The notes beneath the pieces are model-generated. The model was given only the letters and a program-made list of their open reading frames with translations. It was not told the origin of the DNA and searched no databases. Both the position numbers and the translations under genes were made by a program. A DNA stretch of 33,387 bases from Myxococcales bacterium (GTDB lineage: Bacteria > Myxococcota_A > Polyangia > Polyangiales > Polyangiaceae), in contig JACRDA010000198.1 in NCBI GenBank assembly GCA_016212965.1, positions 1-33,387 of the forward strand. The letters run 5' to 3'. Shown in pieces: positions 7,876 through 14,711 of the stretch (its first letter is position 1; each line of letters starts with the position of its first letter).

Positions 7876-7889
7876 CGGCCCGAGGGCCG
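7876..7889. terminator. Small GC hairpin between convergent genes
   Basis: CGGCCC / GGGCCG form a compact hairpin in the 42-nt gap between the lipoprotein stop and the stop of the convergent epimerase gene. There is no T-tract; the terminator role is tentative. Confidence 0.3.
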
Positions 7890-7906
7890 AAGAGCTCCCC
7901 CGCCCC

Positions 7907-8905
7907 TCAGCGCACCCCCTGCCCCGCGCGCGCCGCGGCGCCGGCCCGGTACAGGTCGAAGGCCTCGCGCGAGGTCTTCCGCAGCTTGTAGCCGAGCTCG
8001 CGCTTCAAGCGCTCGTTCCACATCACCGGCCGGTAGCGCAGGAACGCGACCTGCTCGGGGCCGTACTGCGTGGCGCCCACCTTGTGGAGCAGGCCGAGCG
8101 CGACCCGCATCACCGCGCTCGGGACGGGCAGGTAGGGCTTCCGGCACAGGGCGGCGATCTCGCGCAGCGTGAGCACGCCGTCGCCGATGAGGTTGTAGAT
8201 GCCGCTCGCCTCGCCGTGCACGCCCTCGCACAGGCAGCCGACGACGTCGCCGTCCCACACGAAGTTGAAGGGCGTGGCGGCCCCGGCGAGCCCCACGACC
8301 ACGCGCTTCTCGAAGAGTGCCGTGATCTGGTTCGACGTCCCGGCGCCGAGGATCGTGCCCACGCGGAACACGAGCTGCACGAGCTCCGGGTGGTCCTTGC
8401 GGTAGCGGGCGAGGAGCTCCTCGACGAGGCGCTTGTGGCGCGCGTAGGCGAACTCGTCGTTGCCCCGGAGCGGGGTCTCCTCGCTGAGCAGCGGCGGGTT
8501 GTCGGCGTGGTAGCCGTAGGCGGCGCCGCTCGAGGTGACGATGAGCTTCCGGACGCCGTGCGCGACGGCCGCGCGGAGCACGTTCTCGGTGCCGCCGACG
8601 TCGATGGCGTACTGGGTCTCGACGCTCATGCCCCGGGGCGGCGTCACCACCGAGGCGAGGTGCACGATGCAGTCGATGCCGTGCTGCGCGACCGCCGCCG
8701 CGACCTCGGGCGCGCGCACGTCGAGCACCAGGTACTCGACCCCCGGCAGGCGCTCGGCCTCCGGCACCGGGCGCACGTCGGCCGCCACGATGCGCTCGAG
8801 CCGGCGCCGGTCGGCGGCGAGCGCGCGCGTGAGCAGGCGGCCCACGTAGCCCCCCGCGCCCGTGATGAGCACCGCCCGGGCGGCGGTCTTGCCCAGGGTC
8901 CCCAT
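7907..8905 (-). CDS. NAD-dependent epimerase/dehydratase (extended SDR)
   Basis: 332 residues, cytoplasmic, Rossmann-fold short-chain dehydrogenase of the extended type. The nucleotide-binding motif is TGAGGYVG (G16, G19, G22). TSSGAAYGY supplies the catalytic Ser region, and Y-A-R-H-K gives the YxxxK catalytic pair. The fold continues with FRVGTILG and a C-terminal substrate-binding part. The substrate is unknown; relatives act on nucleotide sugars, sterols or aldehydes. Its ATG lies 2 nt after the stop of the upstream TPP-enzyme gene, so the two are almost certainly co-transcribed. The pair is probably controlled by the divergent TetR protein. A carboligation or C-C cleavage product that needs carbonyl reduction would explain the pairing, which is inference. 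Confidence 0.87.
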   Translation of the reverse strand: MGTLGKTAARAVLITGAGGYVGRLLTRALAADRRRLERIVAADVRPVPEAERLPGVEYLVLDVRAPEVAAAVAQHGIDCIVHLASVVTPPRGMSVETQYAIDVGGTENVLRAAVAHGVRKLIVTSSGAAYGYHADNPPLLSEETPLRGNDEFAYARHKRLVEELLARYRKDHPELVQLVFRVGTILGAGTSNQITALFEKRVVVGLAGAATPFNFVWDGDVVGCLCEGVHGEASGIYNLIGDGVLTLREIAALCRKPYLPVPSAVMRVALGLLHKVGATQYGPEQVAFLRYRPVMWNERLKRELGYKLRKTSREAFDLYRAGAAARAGQGVR

Positions 8906-8907
8906 GC

Positions 8908-10680
8908 TCAGCCCTGCGGCTCCTGGTGCATGTCCTTGAAGGTCTTGAGCTCGGGCGCCCACATGTGCTTCACGGGGTCGACGTCGACGTGGATGACGGC
9001 CGGCTTGCCAGACGCGAGCGAGCGCTCGATCGCGCCCTTCAGCCCCGCCGGGTCGGCCACGCGCTCGCCGTGCGCACCCATCGCGCGCGCGAGGGCGTCC
9101 CACTCGATCTCGCCGAGGTCGGAGTTGATGTTCTCCTCGGGCTCGAGCGACTTCATGACCAGGGTCTTCAACGGCTTCAGGGCGAAGCTCTGGTTCATCT
9201 TCACCATGCCCCACTGCCGGTCGGCGAGGACGAGGTAGATGACCGGGAGCTGGTTCCGCACGGCGGTCTCGATCTCCTGGGGGTGGAAGCCCATCGCCCC
9301 GTCGCCGATGACGCAGTAGACCTGCTTGCCGGGCCGCGCCACCTTGGCCCCGAGCGCCTGCGCGACGCCCGCACCGAGCATCCCCATCTTCGCCGTGCCG
9401 AGCAGGCTGTTCGGAGTGCGCACCTGGTGGAAGAAGTTCGCCCACACGGCCGTGTTGCCGCCGTCGACGACGATGACGGCGTCGTTCGCGAACACCTCCT
9501 TACACACGGAAGCGACGTGGGCCGGGTTCATCGGCATGGCGCGATCGGAGAGCTTCTGATCGAGCTCCTCGCGGCGATCGCGGCACGCCGCGCGCAGGGC
9601 CGCCACGTGCTCGCGGCGCGGCTCGAGGTCGACGCTCGTCTGCGTCGTGCGCAGCTCCTCGACGAGGGCGCGCATGAAGAGGCGCACGTCGGCCTGCACG
9701 GCCACGTCGACCGGGCGGTTGCAGCCGATGATCTGCGGGTCGAGATCGACCTGGATGGTCTTCTGCACGTCGGGCGAGCCCCAGTAGGGGGGCTTACCCC
9801 ACCAGTCGGTCTCGCCGACGCGCGAGCCGAGCACGAGGACGACGTCCGCCTCGCGGCGCGCGCGGTTCACGGCCTCGATGAAGATCATCGGCACGGCGGT
9901 CGGCATGCGCTCGTCGAGCGCGGCCCGCGCGGCCCAGCTCGTCGTGACGGCCGCGCCGAGCACCTCGGATAGGGCGCGCACCTCCTCGAAGGCGCGCGCG
10001 TGCACGACGCCCGAGCCCACGTGCAAGAGCGGCCGCTTCGACTCGGCGAGCAAGCGCGCGGCGGCGCGCACCTGCGCCGGGTGCGGTGGGATGGGCTCGA
10101 GCGCACGCGTGCGCTCGGGCGCGCGCACCGTGCTCGGGTCGAAGTCGAAGCGGCCGTTCATGATGTTCTCGGGGATGTCGACGTGCACGACGCCGGGTCG
10201 CCCCTCCCAGCTCACGCGCAGCGCGCGGCGCACCACCTCGGCGATGCGGTCGGCGCTGGGGACGGCGCAGCTCCACTTCGTGATGGGGCGCGTCACCTCG
10301 ACCTGGGGGAAGTACTGGTAGCTGCCACCGCGATCGGGATAGATGATGCCCTCGCGCCGCGAGCTCGTGACGAGCAGCACGCGGTTGCCCTCGGCGTTCT
10401 CGACCGCCACGCCCGGCAGGATGTTCGCGACGCCGGGGCCGTTCGAGGCCATGCACACGCCGAGCCCGCCGGTGAGGCGCGCGTAGGCGCCCGCCATGTG
10501 CGCGGCACTCGTCTCGTGGCGCGGGGTCCAGAGGCGAATGCCGTGGGCCTTCAGGGTCGAGTAGAACCCGAAGTAGGTGCCGTCGATGATCCCGAAGACG
10601 TGCCCCACGCCCTCGGCCGCGAGGAGCTTCGTCACGATCTCGCCGCCGAACACCTGCCCGTTGCCGCCGTTGTGCTTCAT
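8908..10680 (-). CDS. Thiamine-diphosphate-dependent enzyme, acetolactate synthase-like
   Basis: 590 residues with the three domains of the POX/ALS family: Pyr (about 1-180), a central FAD/NAD-like domain (190-340) and PP (about 370-560). Catalytic Glu56 lies in RHETSAAHMAGAYARLTG. The PP-domain motif starts GDGAMGFHPQEIETAV near residue 457. The usual NN pair before the conserved GMV is replaced by Ala-Asp (LADRQWGMVKMNQ), so a Mg ligand may be Asp. This and the lone catalytic subunit (no ilvN neighbour) argue against housekeeping acetolactate synthase. Relatives include 2-hydroxyacyl-CoA lyases, oxalyl-CoA decarboxylase and glyoxylate carboligase; the substrate is unknown. ATG 10680 was chosen because GGAG lies 5 nt upstream. 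It is first in a two-gene operon with the epimerase. Confidence 0.85.
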   Translation of the reverse strand: MKHNGGNGQVFGGEIVTKLLAAEGVGHVFGIIDGTYFGFYSTLKAHGIRLWTPRHETSAAHMAGAYARLTGGLGVCMASNGPGVANILPGVAVENAEGNRVLLVTSSRREGIIYPDRGGSYQYFPQVEVTRPITKWSCAVPSADRIAEVVRRALRVSWEGRPGVVHVDIPENIMNGRFDFDPSTVRAPERTRALEPIPPHPAQVRAAARLLAESKRPLLHVGSGVVHARAFEEVRALSEVLGAAVTTSWAARAALDERMPTAVPMIFIEAVNRARREADVVLVLGSRVGETDWWGKPPYWGSPDVQKTIQVDLDPQIIGCNRPVDVAVQADVRLFMRALVEELRTTQTSVDLEPRREHVAALRAACRDRREELDQKLSDRAMPMNPAHVASVCKEVFANDAVIVVDGGNTAVWANFFHQVRTPNSLLGTAKMGMLGAGVAQALGAKVARPGKQVYCVIGDGAMGFHPQEIETAVRNQLPVIYLVLADRQWGMVKMNQSFALKPLKTLVMKSLEPEENINSDLGEIEWDALARAMGAHGERVADPAGLKGAIERSLASGKPAVIHVDVDPVKHMWAPELKTFKDMHQEPQG

Positions 10681-10762
10681 GTGCGCTCCGCCCTCCTGAC
10701 GCCGCCGCGCCCGCACGCCGCGTGCGTCGCCGTCGTCCGAACCAGGCGCACCATGCCACTCG

Positions 10763-10805
10763 TTTACCGATCGGTCAATAACAATTTGACCCATCGGTCA
10801 AATTG
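10763..10805. promoter_or_regulatory. Tandem TetR-type operators in the divergent promoter region
   Basis: Two 16-bp palindromic sites fit TTKACCSATCGGTCAA: TTTACCGATCGGTCAA at 10763-10778 and TTGACCCATCGGTCAA at 10786-10801, matching at 14 of 16 positions. The second extends to a perfect 10-bp inverted repeat (CAATTTGACC at 10782-10791, GGTCAAATTG at 10796-10805) around a 4-bp spacer. Centres are 23 bp apart, about two helical turns. The sites lie between the TPP-enzyme operon and the TetR gene and so probably serve both promoters. They are conspicuously AT-rich for this genome. Confidence 0.85.
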
Positions 10806-10821
10806 GGGCACAACCTTCTAC

Positions 10822-11565
10822 ATGGCGACCGGCGGGAGCGGGAAGAAGCGGGGTGCGCGGGCGAACGGGCGCAAGACGACGGCAGCGGGCGGCGAGGCGC
10901 GCACGCGGCGCCTGTCGAGCGCGCCCGCGAGCGGCACCGCCGCGCGCCCCACGTCCGAGCGGGGCGCGACGGCGGAGCGGATCCTCGCGGCCGGCGAGGA
11001 GCTCTTCTGTCAGCGCGGCTTCGGCGCCGTGAGCGTGCGCGACATCGCGGAGCGCGCCGGCGTCCAGAAGGCGCTCGTCTTCTACCACTACGGCAACAAG
11101 GACGCGCTCTTCGCCCGCGTGCTCGAGGGCTACTACCGCGCGCACACCGAGGCCCTGAGCCGCGCCTTCGCCGCCGAGGGCACGCGGCGCGAGCGCTTCC
11201 ATCGCCTGGTCGACGCGTACCTCGACTTCATCGCCGGCCACGTGCGCTACGCCGTGCTCGTGCAGCGCGCCGTCGCCGAGCCCGAGGCCCACCCCTTCAT
11301 CGGCGAGAACCTGGCGCCGCTGTTCGAGTGGATCGCCGGCGCTCTGCGCGAGGTCGTGCCCGCCACGGGCCCGCTCGCCGCCCACCACTTCTTCGTGACG
11401 TTCTCCGGGCTCGTCATCAACTACTTCACGTACGCGCCGCTCCTGCGCGCCGCCGGCATCGAGCACGTCGACCGCGACCCGGCGAGCCCGGAGGCGCTCG
11501 CCGAGCGCAAGGCCCACGTGCACTGGGTCGTCGACGTGCTGCTCGACCGGCTCGAGGCCGGCTGA
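10822..11565 (+). CDS. TetR/AcrR-family transcriptional regulator
   Basis: 247 residues. A basic Gly/Ala/Lys-rich N-terminal arm of about 50 residues precedes the DNA-binding domain: ATAERILAAGEELFCQRGFGAVSVRDIAERAGVQKALVFYHYGNKDALFARVL, with the helix-turn-helix at IAERAGVQKALVFYHYGNKD. The C-terminal helical ligand domain includes a conserved-looking AYLDFIAGHVRYAVLVQRAVAE and a hydrophobic HHFFVTFSGLVINYFTYAPLL. It is divergent from the TPP-enzyme/epimerase operon, and two palindromic operators sit 20-60 bp upstream of its start, so it probably represses itself and that operon. The long basic arm is unusual and may add nonspecific DNA contact. The ligand is unknown, perhaps a substrate or product of the divergent operon. 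Confidence 0.9.
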   Translation: MATGGSGKKRGARANGRKTTAAGGEARTRRLSSAPASGTAARPTSERGATAERILAAGEELFCQRGFGAVSVRDIAERAGVQKALVFYHYGNKDALFARVLEGYYRAHTEALSRAFAAEGTRRERFHRLVDAYLDFIAGHVRYAVLVQRAVAEPEAHPFIGENLAPLFEWIAGALREVVPATGPLAAHHFFVTFSGLVINYFTYAPLLRAAGIEHVDRDPASPEALAERKAHVHWVVDVLLDRLEAG

Positions 11566-11581
11566 GGGTGACCGCCGCCCG

Positions 11582-11605
11582 AGCCGGGCGCCACCGCGCC
11601 CGGCT
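11582..11605 (+). terminator. Hairpin terminator after the TetR gene
   Basis: AGCCGGGCG / CGCCCGGCT form a perfect 9-bp stem with a 6-nt loop, followed by TGTCGCTT. It lies 16 bases past the TetR stop and just before the kinase promoter. The T-tract is poor, but the position is right. Confidence 0.6.
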
Positions 11606-11611
11606 TGTCGC

Positions 11612-11640
11612 TTGACACGCCGCGCGGCCGGTCTTGTCAT
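11612..11640 (+). promoter_or_regulatory. Sigma-70-type promoter of the kinase-led cluster
   Basis: A perfect -35 TTGACA (11612-11617) is followed by a 17-nt spacer and -10 TGTCAT (11635-11640). ATG 11650 lies 9 nt after the -10, giving a leader of only a few bases. This supports 11650 over the upstream in-frame start at 11605, which would lie before the promoter. Confidence 0.6.
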
Positions 11641-11649
11641 GGGGCCTCG

Positions 11650-13263
11650 ATGGTCGAGACGGACGACGCACGCAAGTCCGCGTTGGCGCGGGTAGGCGCC
11701 ACCCTGAGGGGCAAGTGGCGTCTCGAGGGCCTCCTCGGCATTGGCGGCATGGCGGCCGTCTACGCGGCCACGCACCGCAACGGCATGCGCGGCGCGGTGA
11801 AGCTCCTGCACCCGCTGCTCTCGACCGACGCGAGCGTGCGCGAGCGCTTCCTCCGCGAGGGCTACGCGGCCAACTCCGTCGGACACGAGGGAGCGGTCAA
11901 GGTCCTGGACGACGACGTCACCGAGGACGGCGCCGTCTTTCTCGTCATGGAGCTGCTCGAGGGCGCCGCCGTCGAGGCCCTGGCCGAACGCCACGGCGGC
12001 CGGCTCGAGCTGCCCGAGGTCGTCGCCATCGGCGAGCAGTTCCTCGAGGTGCTGGTCGCCGCCCACGCGAAGTCGATCTGGCACCGCGATCTCAAGCCCG
12101 AGAACCTGTTCCTCACGCGCCAGGGGCGCCTCAAGATCCTCGACTTCGGGATCGCCAAGATGAAGGAGAGCGGCGGCGGGCGCGCCACCAGCACCGGCAT
12201 GGTCATGGGCACCCCCGCCTTCATGGCGCCCGAGCAGGCGATGGGCACCTGGGACAAGGTCGACGGGCGCACCGACCTCTGGGCCGTCGGCGCCACGCTG
12301 CTGAACCTCCTCACGGGCGCCCTCATCCACGACGGCGAGACGGCGACGCAGGTGCTCATCTCGGCGGCCACGCGGGCGGCCCCACGGGCCGCGACCTTCG
12401 ACCCGCGCATCCCGCCGGCCGTCGCGGCCGTGATCGATCACGCCCTCGCCTACCACAAGGAGCTGCGCTGGCCCGACGCCGCCAGCATGCTCGCGGCCCT
12501 CCGCGCCGCGGGCGTGCGGGGCGACCTGTCGCGGCTCGTGGCGGAGCTGGCGCCGGGCGTCGGAGCGCGCGTGTCGGTGCAGGTGGTGCCGGTGGGCGCG
12601 CCGGTCGCGAGCGGGCCGGCCTCGCTGGCCCGCGTGGCCGCCGACCCCACGCACCACGCGTCGGGCGCCGCGGGAGCGCTCTCGGCCCCCGGCTGGACCC
12701 AGCCGGTCGGGGCGCCGCCAGCCGCGAGCTCGCCGGGGCCGGTGCCCCAACCTGGCTGGGCCCCGGGGGCGGCCGCTCCGGGTCCGGCGGTCGCGCCGCA
12801 CACGCCTCACGCCGTCCCGGATGCGAGGGGCACCGCAGCGCCCATCGCGCACACCATCCTCTCGAGTCCCGTGGTCGCGCCGAAGAAGCCGCCGCGGATC
12901 GCGCTCGTCGTCGGCGTGGCGGTCGTCGCGCTCGGGGCCGCAGCAGCGCTCGCCATCGTGGCCGCCTCCGGAGGATCGGCCACCCCGGCCGCCGCCTCGG
13001 ACCCCGCCGCCACCGCCCCCGCCGAGGCGCCGAGCGCGGCGCAGGCCGCGACGGTCCCGGCGAGCACGGCGCCGCCGGCTTCGGCCTCGGCGAGCGCCAC
13101 CGCGAGCGAGTCGACCGCGTCGAGCAGCGCGTCCTCGTCGGGCGGGACCGCCACGGTCTCCGCCACGACCGTCCGGCCGCCGCCGCCTCGTTCGGCGGCT
13201 CCCCCGGTCACGACCGCGCCGCCGCCGCCGACCAAGACGACCGACCCGTTCAAGAAGTTCTGA
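11650..13263 (+). CDS. Membrane-anchored Hanks-type Ser/Thr protein kinase
   Basis: 537 residues. The kinase domain (about 20-285) is complete: G-loop GIGGMAAVY (30-38), Lys51 in GAVKLL, catalytic H145-R-D147-L-K-P-E-N152, D165-F-G, and MAPEQ at 192-196. A Pro/Ala-rich linker follows, then one membrane helix (about residues 416-440) and an Ala/Ser/Thr/Pro-rich tail of about 95 residues that would lie outside the cytoplasm. The tail is low complexity and shows no PASTA or other sensor domain. The gene leads a plus-strand series with a TPR/PEGA-like membrane protein and two Cys-rich lipoproteins, suggesting a function at the cell envelope. Its substrate is unknown. Kinase identity is firm. Confidence 0.92.
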   Translation: MVETDDARKSALARVGATLRGKWRLEGLLGIGGMAAVYAATHRNGMRGAVKLLHPLLSTDASVRERFLREGYAANSVGHEGAVKVLDDDVTEDGAVFLVMELLEGAAVEALAERHGGRLELPEVVAIGEQFLEVLVAAHAKSIWHRDLKPENLFLTRQGRLKILDFGIAKMKESGGGRATSTGMVMGTPAFMAPEQAMGTWDKVDGRTDLWAVGATLLNLLTGALIHDGETATQVLISAATRAAPRAATFDPRIPPAVAAVIDHALAYHKELRWPDAASMLAALRAAGVRGDLSRLVAELAPGVGARVSVQVVPVGAPVASGPASLARVAADPTHHASGAAGALSAPGWTQPVGAPPAASSPGPVPQPGWAPGAAAPGPAVAPHTPHAVPDARGTAAPIAHTILSSPVVAPKKPPRIALVVGVAVVALGAAAALAIVAASGGSATPAAASDPAATAPAEAPSAAQAATVPASTAPPASASASATASESTASSSASSSGGTATVSATTVRPPPPRSAAPPVTTAPPPPTKTTDPFKKF

Positions 13264-13290
13264 GCGGGGCGCCGCTCGGACGCGCGCAGG

Positions 13291-13319
13291 TTCACCGTGC
13301 GCGGGGAATCGTGTACCTT
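13291..13319 (+). promoter_or_regulatory. Candidate promoter before the TPR/PEGA-like gene
   Basis: TTCACC (13291-13296), a 17-nt spacer and TACCTT (13314-13319) fit a sigma-70 layout. The next ATG (13337) is 17 nt after the -10. It could let the downstream genes be expressed without the kinase. Confidence 0.45.
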
Positions 13320-13336
13320 GTCCCGCGGCCATCCAC

Positions 13337-14296
13337 ATGGGCGACTTCGCGTGTGATCCATCGCTCCGGCGCCGCGGCGCCGCTGCGCTCGTCCGGCTGG
13401 CGCTCGCCCTCGGCGCGGCGGTTGCCGCGCACGCGCCCGCCGACCTCGCGGCGCAGCCCGCCGCGGGTGCCGAGCAGGCCGCCAAGGACCTCTTCGAGCA
13501 GGGCTACGCCGCCCTCGAGCGGAAAGACTACGACGGCGCCTGCGAGCTCTTCGAGCAGAGTCTCGCCGCGCTCGAGCGCGCCGGCACGCACCTCGGCCTG
13601 GCGCAGTGCGAGGAGGGCCGCCACCGGATCGTCGAGGCCCTCGCCCACTGGCGCAAGGGCCTGGCCCTGCTGCCGAAGGACGACGAGCGGCTCGCCCCCG
13701 GCGCGGAGCGCATGGTCGCGCTCGACCAGCGCATCCCGCAGGTCACCGTGCGCCTGCCGCCTGGCGCGCCGCCGGCGACCGCGGTGGCGCTCGACGGCGA
13801 TCCGGTCGCCATCGGGGTGGCCCTGTCGGTCAATCCCGGCGAGCACGAGCTGCTCACCACGGCCCCCGACCACGTCGACAAGCGCACGAGCCTGACCCTC
13901 GAGGAGGGCGCGCGACGCGAGGTCGTCGCCGAGCGGCTCGAGCGGGTCGCCGTGCCGGTCGAGCCCGTCGACCCCGACCTGGGCGACGGCCAGCGCATGG
14001 CCGGCTGGGTCGTCGAGGGCCTGGGACTCGCGGCCGCAGCCGCGTTCGCCATCACCGGCGGCGTGATCGTCGCGAACGCGGGAGCGATCGACCGCGAGTG
14101 CCCCGACAAGCTGTGCACGGCGAAGGGCTTCGACCTCGTCGGCCGGACCCGGACCCTCAACGTCGTCAACGCGGTCATGCTCGGCGTCGGGCTCGCCGGG
14201 ATGGGCGCGGGCGCCGTCGTCATCGTCACGGCGCCGTCGGCCCCGAGCGCGGAGCCGGCCGCGGCCGTGAAGGTCATGCTCGGGGGGGCGTTCTGA
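13337..14296 (+). CDS. TPR and PEGA-like domain membrane protein
   Basis: 319 residues. An N-terminal signal-like hydrophobic segment (LVRLALALGAAVAAHAPADLAAQ) is followed by TPR-like helices (EQAAKDLFEQGYAALERKDYDGACELFEQSLAALERAGTHLGLAQCEEG) at about 45-115. A beta domain at about 135-210 resembles PEGA (TAVALDGDPVAIGVALSVNPGEHELL). Two hydrophobic segments near residues 225-250 and 275-300 flank a short Cys-containing loop. This layout is common in Polyangiales envelope proteins of unknown function. The stop TGA overlaps the ATG of the next gene by one base (TGATG), so translation is probably coupled. The upstream neighbour is a membrane kinase, which could phosphorylate it; that is inference. 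Confidence 0.8.
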   Translation: MGDFACDPSLRRRGAAALVRLALALGAAVAAHAPADLAAQPAAGAEQAAKDLFEQGYAALERKDYDGACELFEQSLAALERAGTHLGLAQCEEGRHRIVEALAHWRKGLALLPKDDERLAPGAERMVALDQRIPQVTVRLPPGAPPATAVALDGDPVAIGVALSVNPGEHELLTTAPDHVDKRTSLTLEEGARREVVAERLERVAVPVEPVDPDLGDGQRMAGWVVEGLGLAAAAAFAITGGVIVANAGAIDRECPDKLCTAKGFDLVGRTRTLNVVNAVMLGVGLAGMGAGAVVIVTAPSAPSAEPAAAVKVMLGGAF

Positions 14297-14679
14297 TGTC
14301 GCGGCCCCTGTGGGTGCTCGCCTGCGTCGCCCTCGGCGGCTGCCTCGCCGTCTACGACTTCGGCGACTACCAGCAGAGCATCGCCGCCGCCTGCGAGACC
14401 ATCGAGCCCGACCCGGTGGCGTGCCGGCAGTGCAAGAGCTCGAACTGCGCGACCGAGCAGATCGCGTGCGTGGCCGAAGTCACCGGCTGCCTCTCCTGGC
14501 ATCAGTGCGTGGGCTTCGGCGACAACTGCGGTGTTCAGGCCTGTTGTGGCGACTACGAGTGCTTCGCGAACTGCAGCGGTACCGCCGCGACGAGCCCCAA
14601 TCGCGAGGAGCTCCTGCAGTGCTTGCAGGCCAAGTGCGCGCAGCAGTGCCAGTGCTACGCGCTGAAGCCGCCCGACTGA
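14296..14679 (+). CDS. Cys-rich lipoprotein
   Basis: 127 residues. The signal MSRPLWVLACVALGGC ends in the lipobox ALGGC (Cys16). The mature part is rich in Cys with closely spaced pairs (ACRQCKSSNC, ACCGDYECFANC, and CAQQCQC near the C-terminus). It resembles the N-terminal part of the large downstream lipoprotein (CAACRLCAVESAC, CVAIDQCVAGC), so the two may share a small Cys-rich module or be paralogous. Translation is coupled to the preceding gene through the TGATG overlap; the next gene starts 32 nt downstream. No enzyme motif is seen. Function is unknown, probably a disulfide-bonded surface protein. Confidence 0.8.
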   Translation: MSRPLWVLACVALGGCLAVYDFGDYQQSIAAACETIEPDPVACRQCKSSNCATEQIACVAEVTGCLSWHQCVGFGDNCGVQACCGDYECFANCSGTAATSPNREELLQCLQAKCAQQCQCYALKPPD

Positions 14680-14711
14680 ACGACGACATCGAGGAGCGGG
14701 GGTTGACCACC

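Noticed and set aside
11605..11649. Upstream in-frame start for the membrane kinase at 11605
   Set aside because: It lies before the TTGACA-17-TGTCAT promoter, so it would not be transcribed from it; ATG 11650 fits.
10798..13485. A minus-strand open frame of about 895 codons across the TetR and kinase genes
   Set aside because: Low-complexity Arg/Gly/Ala/Asp composition with no motifs; it is antisense to two well-supported genes.
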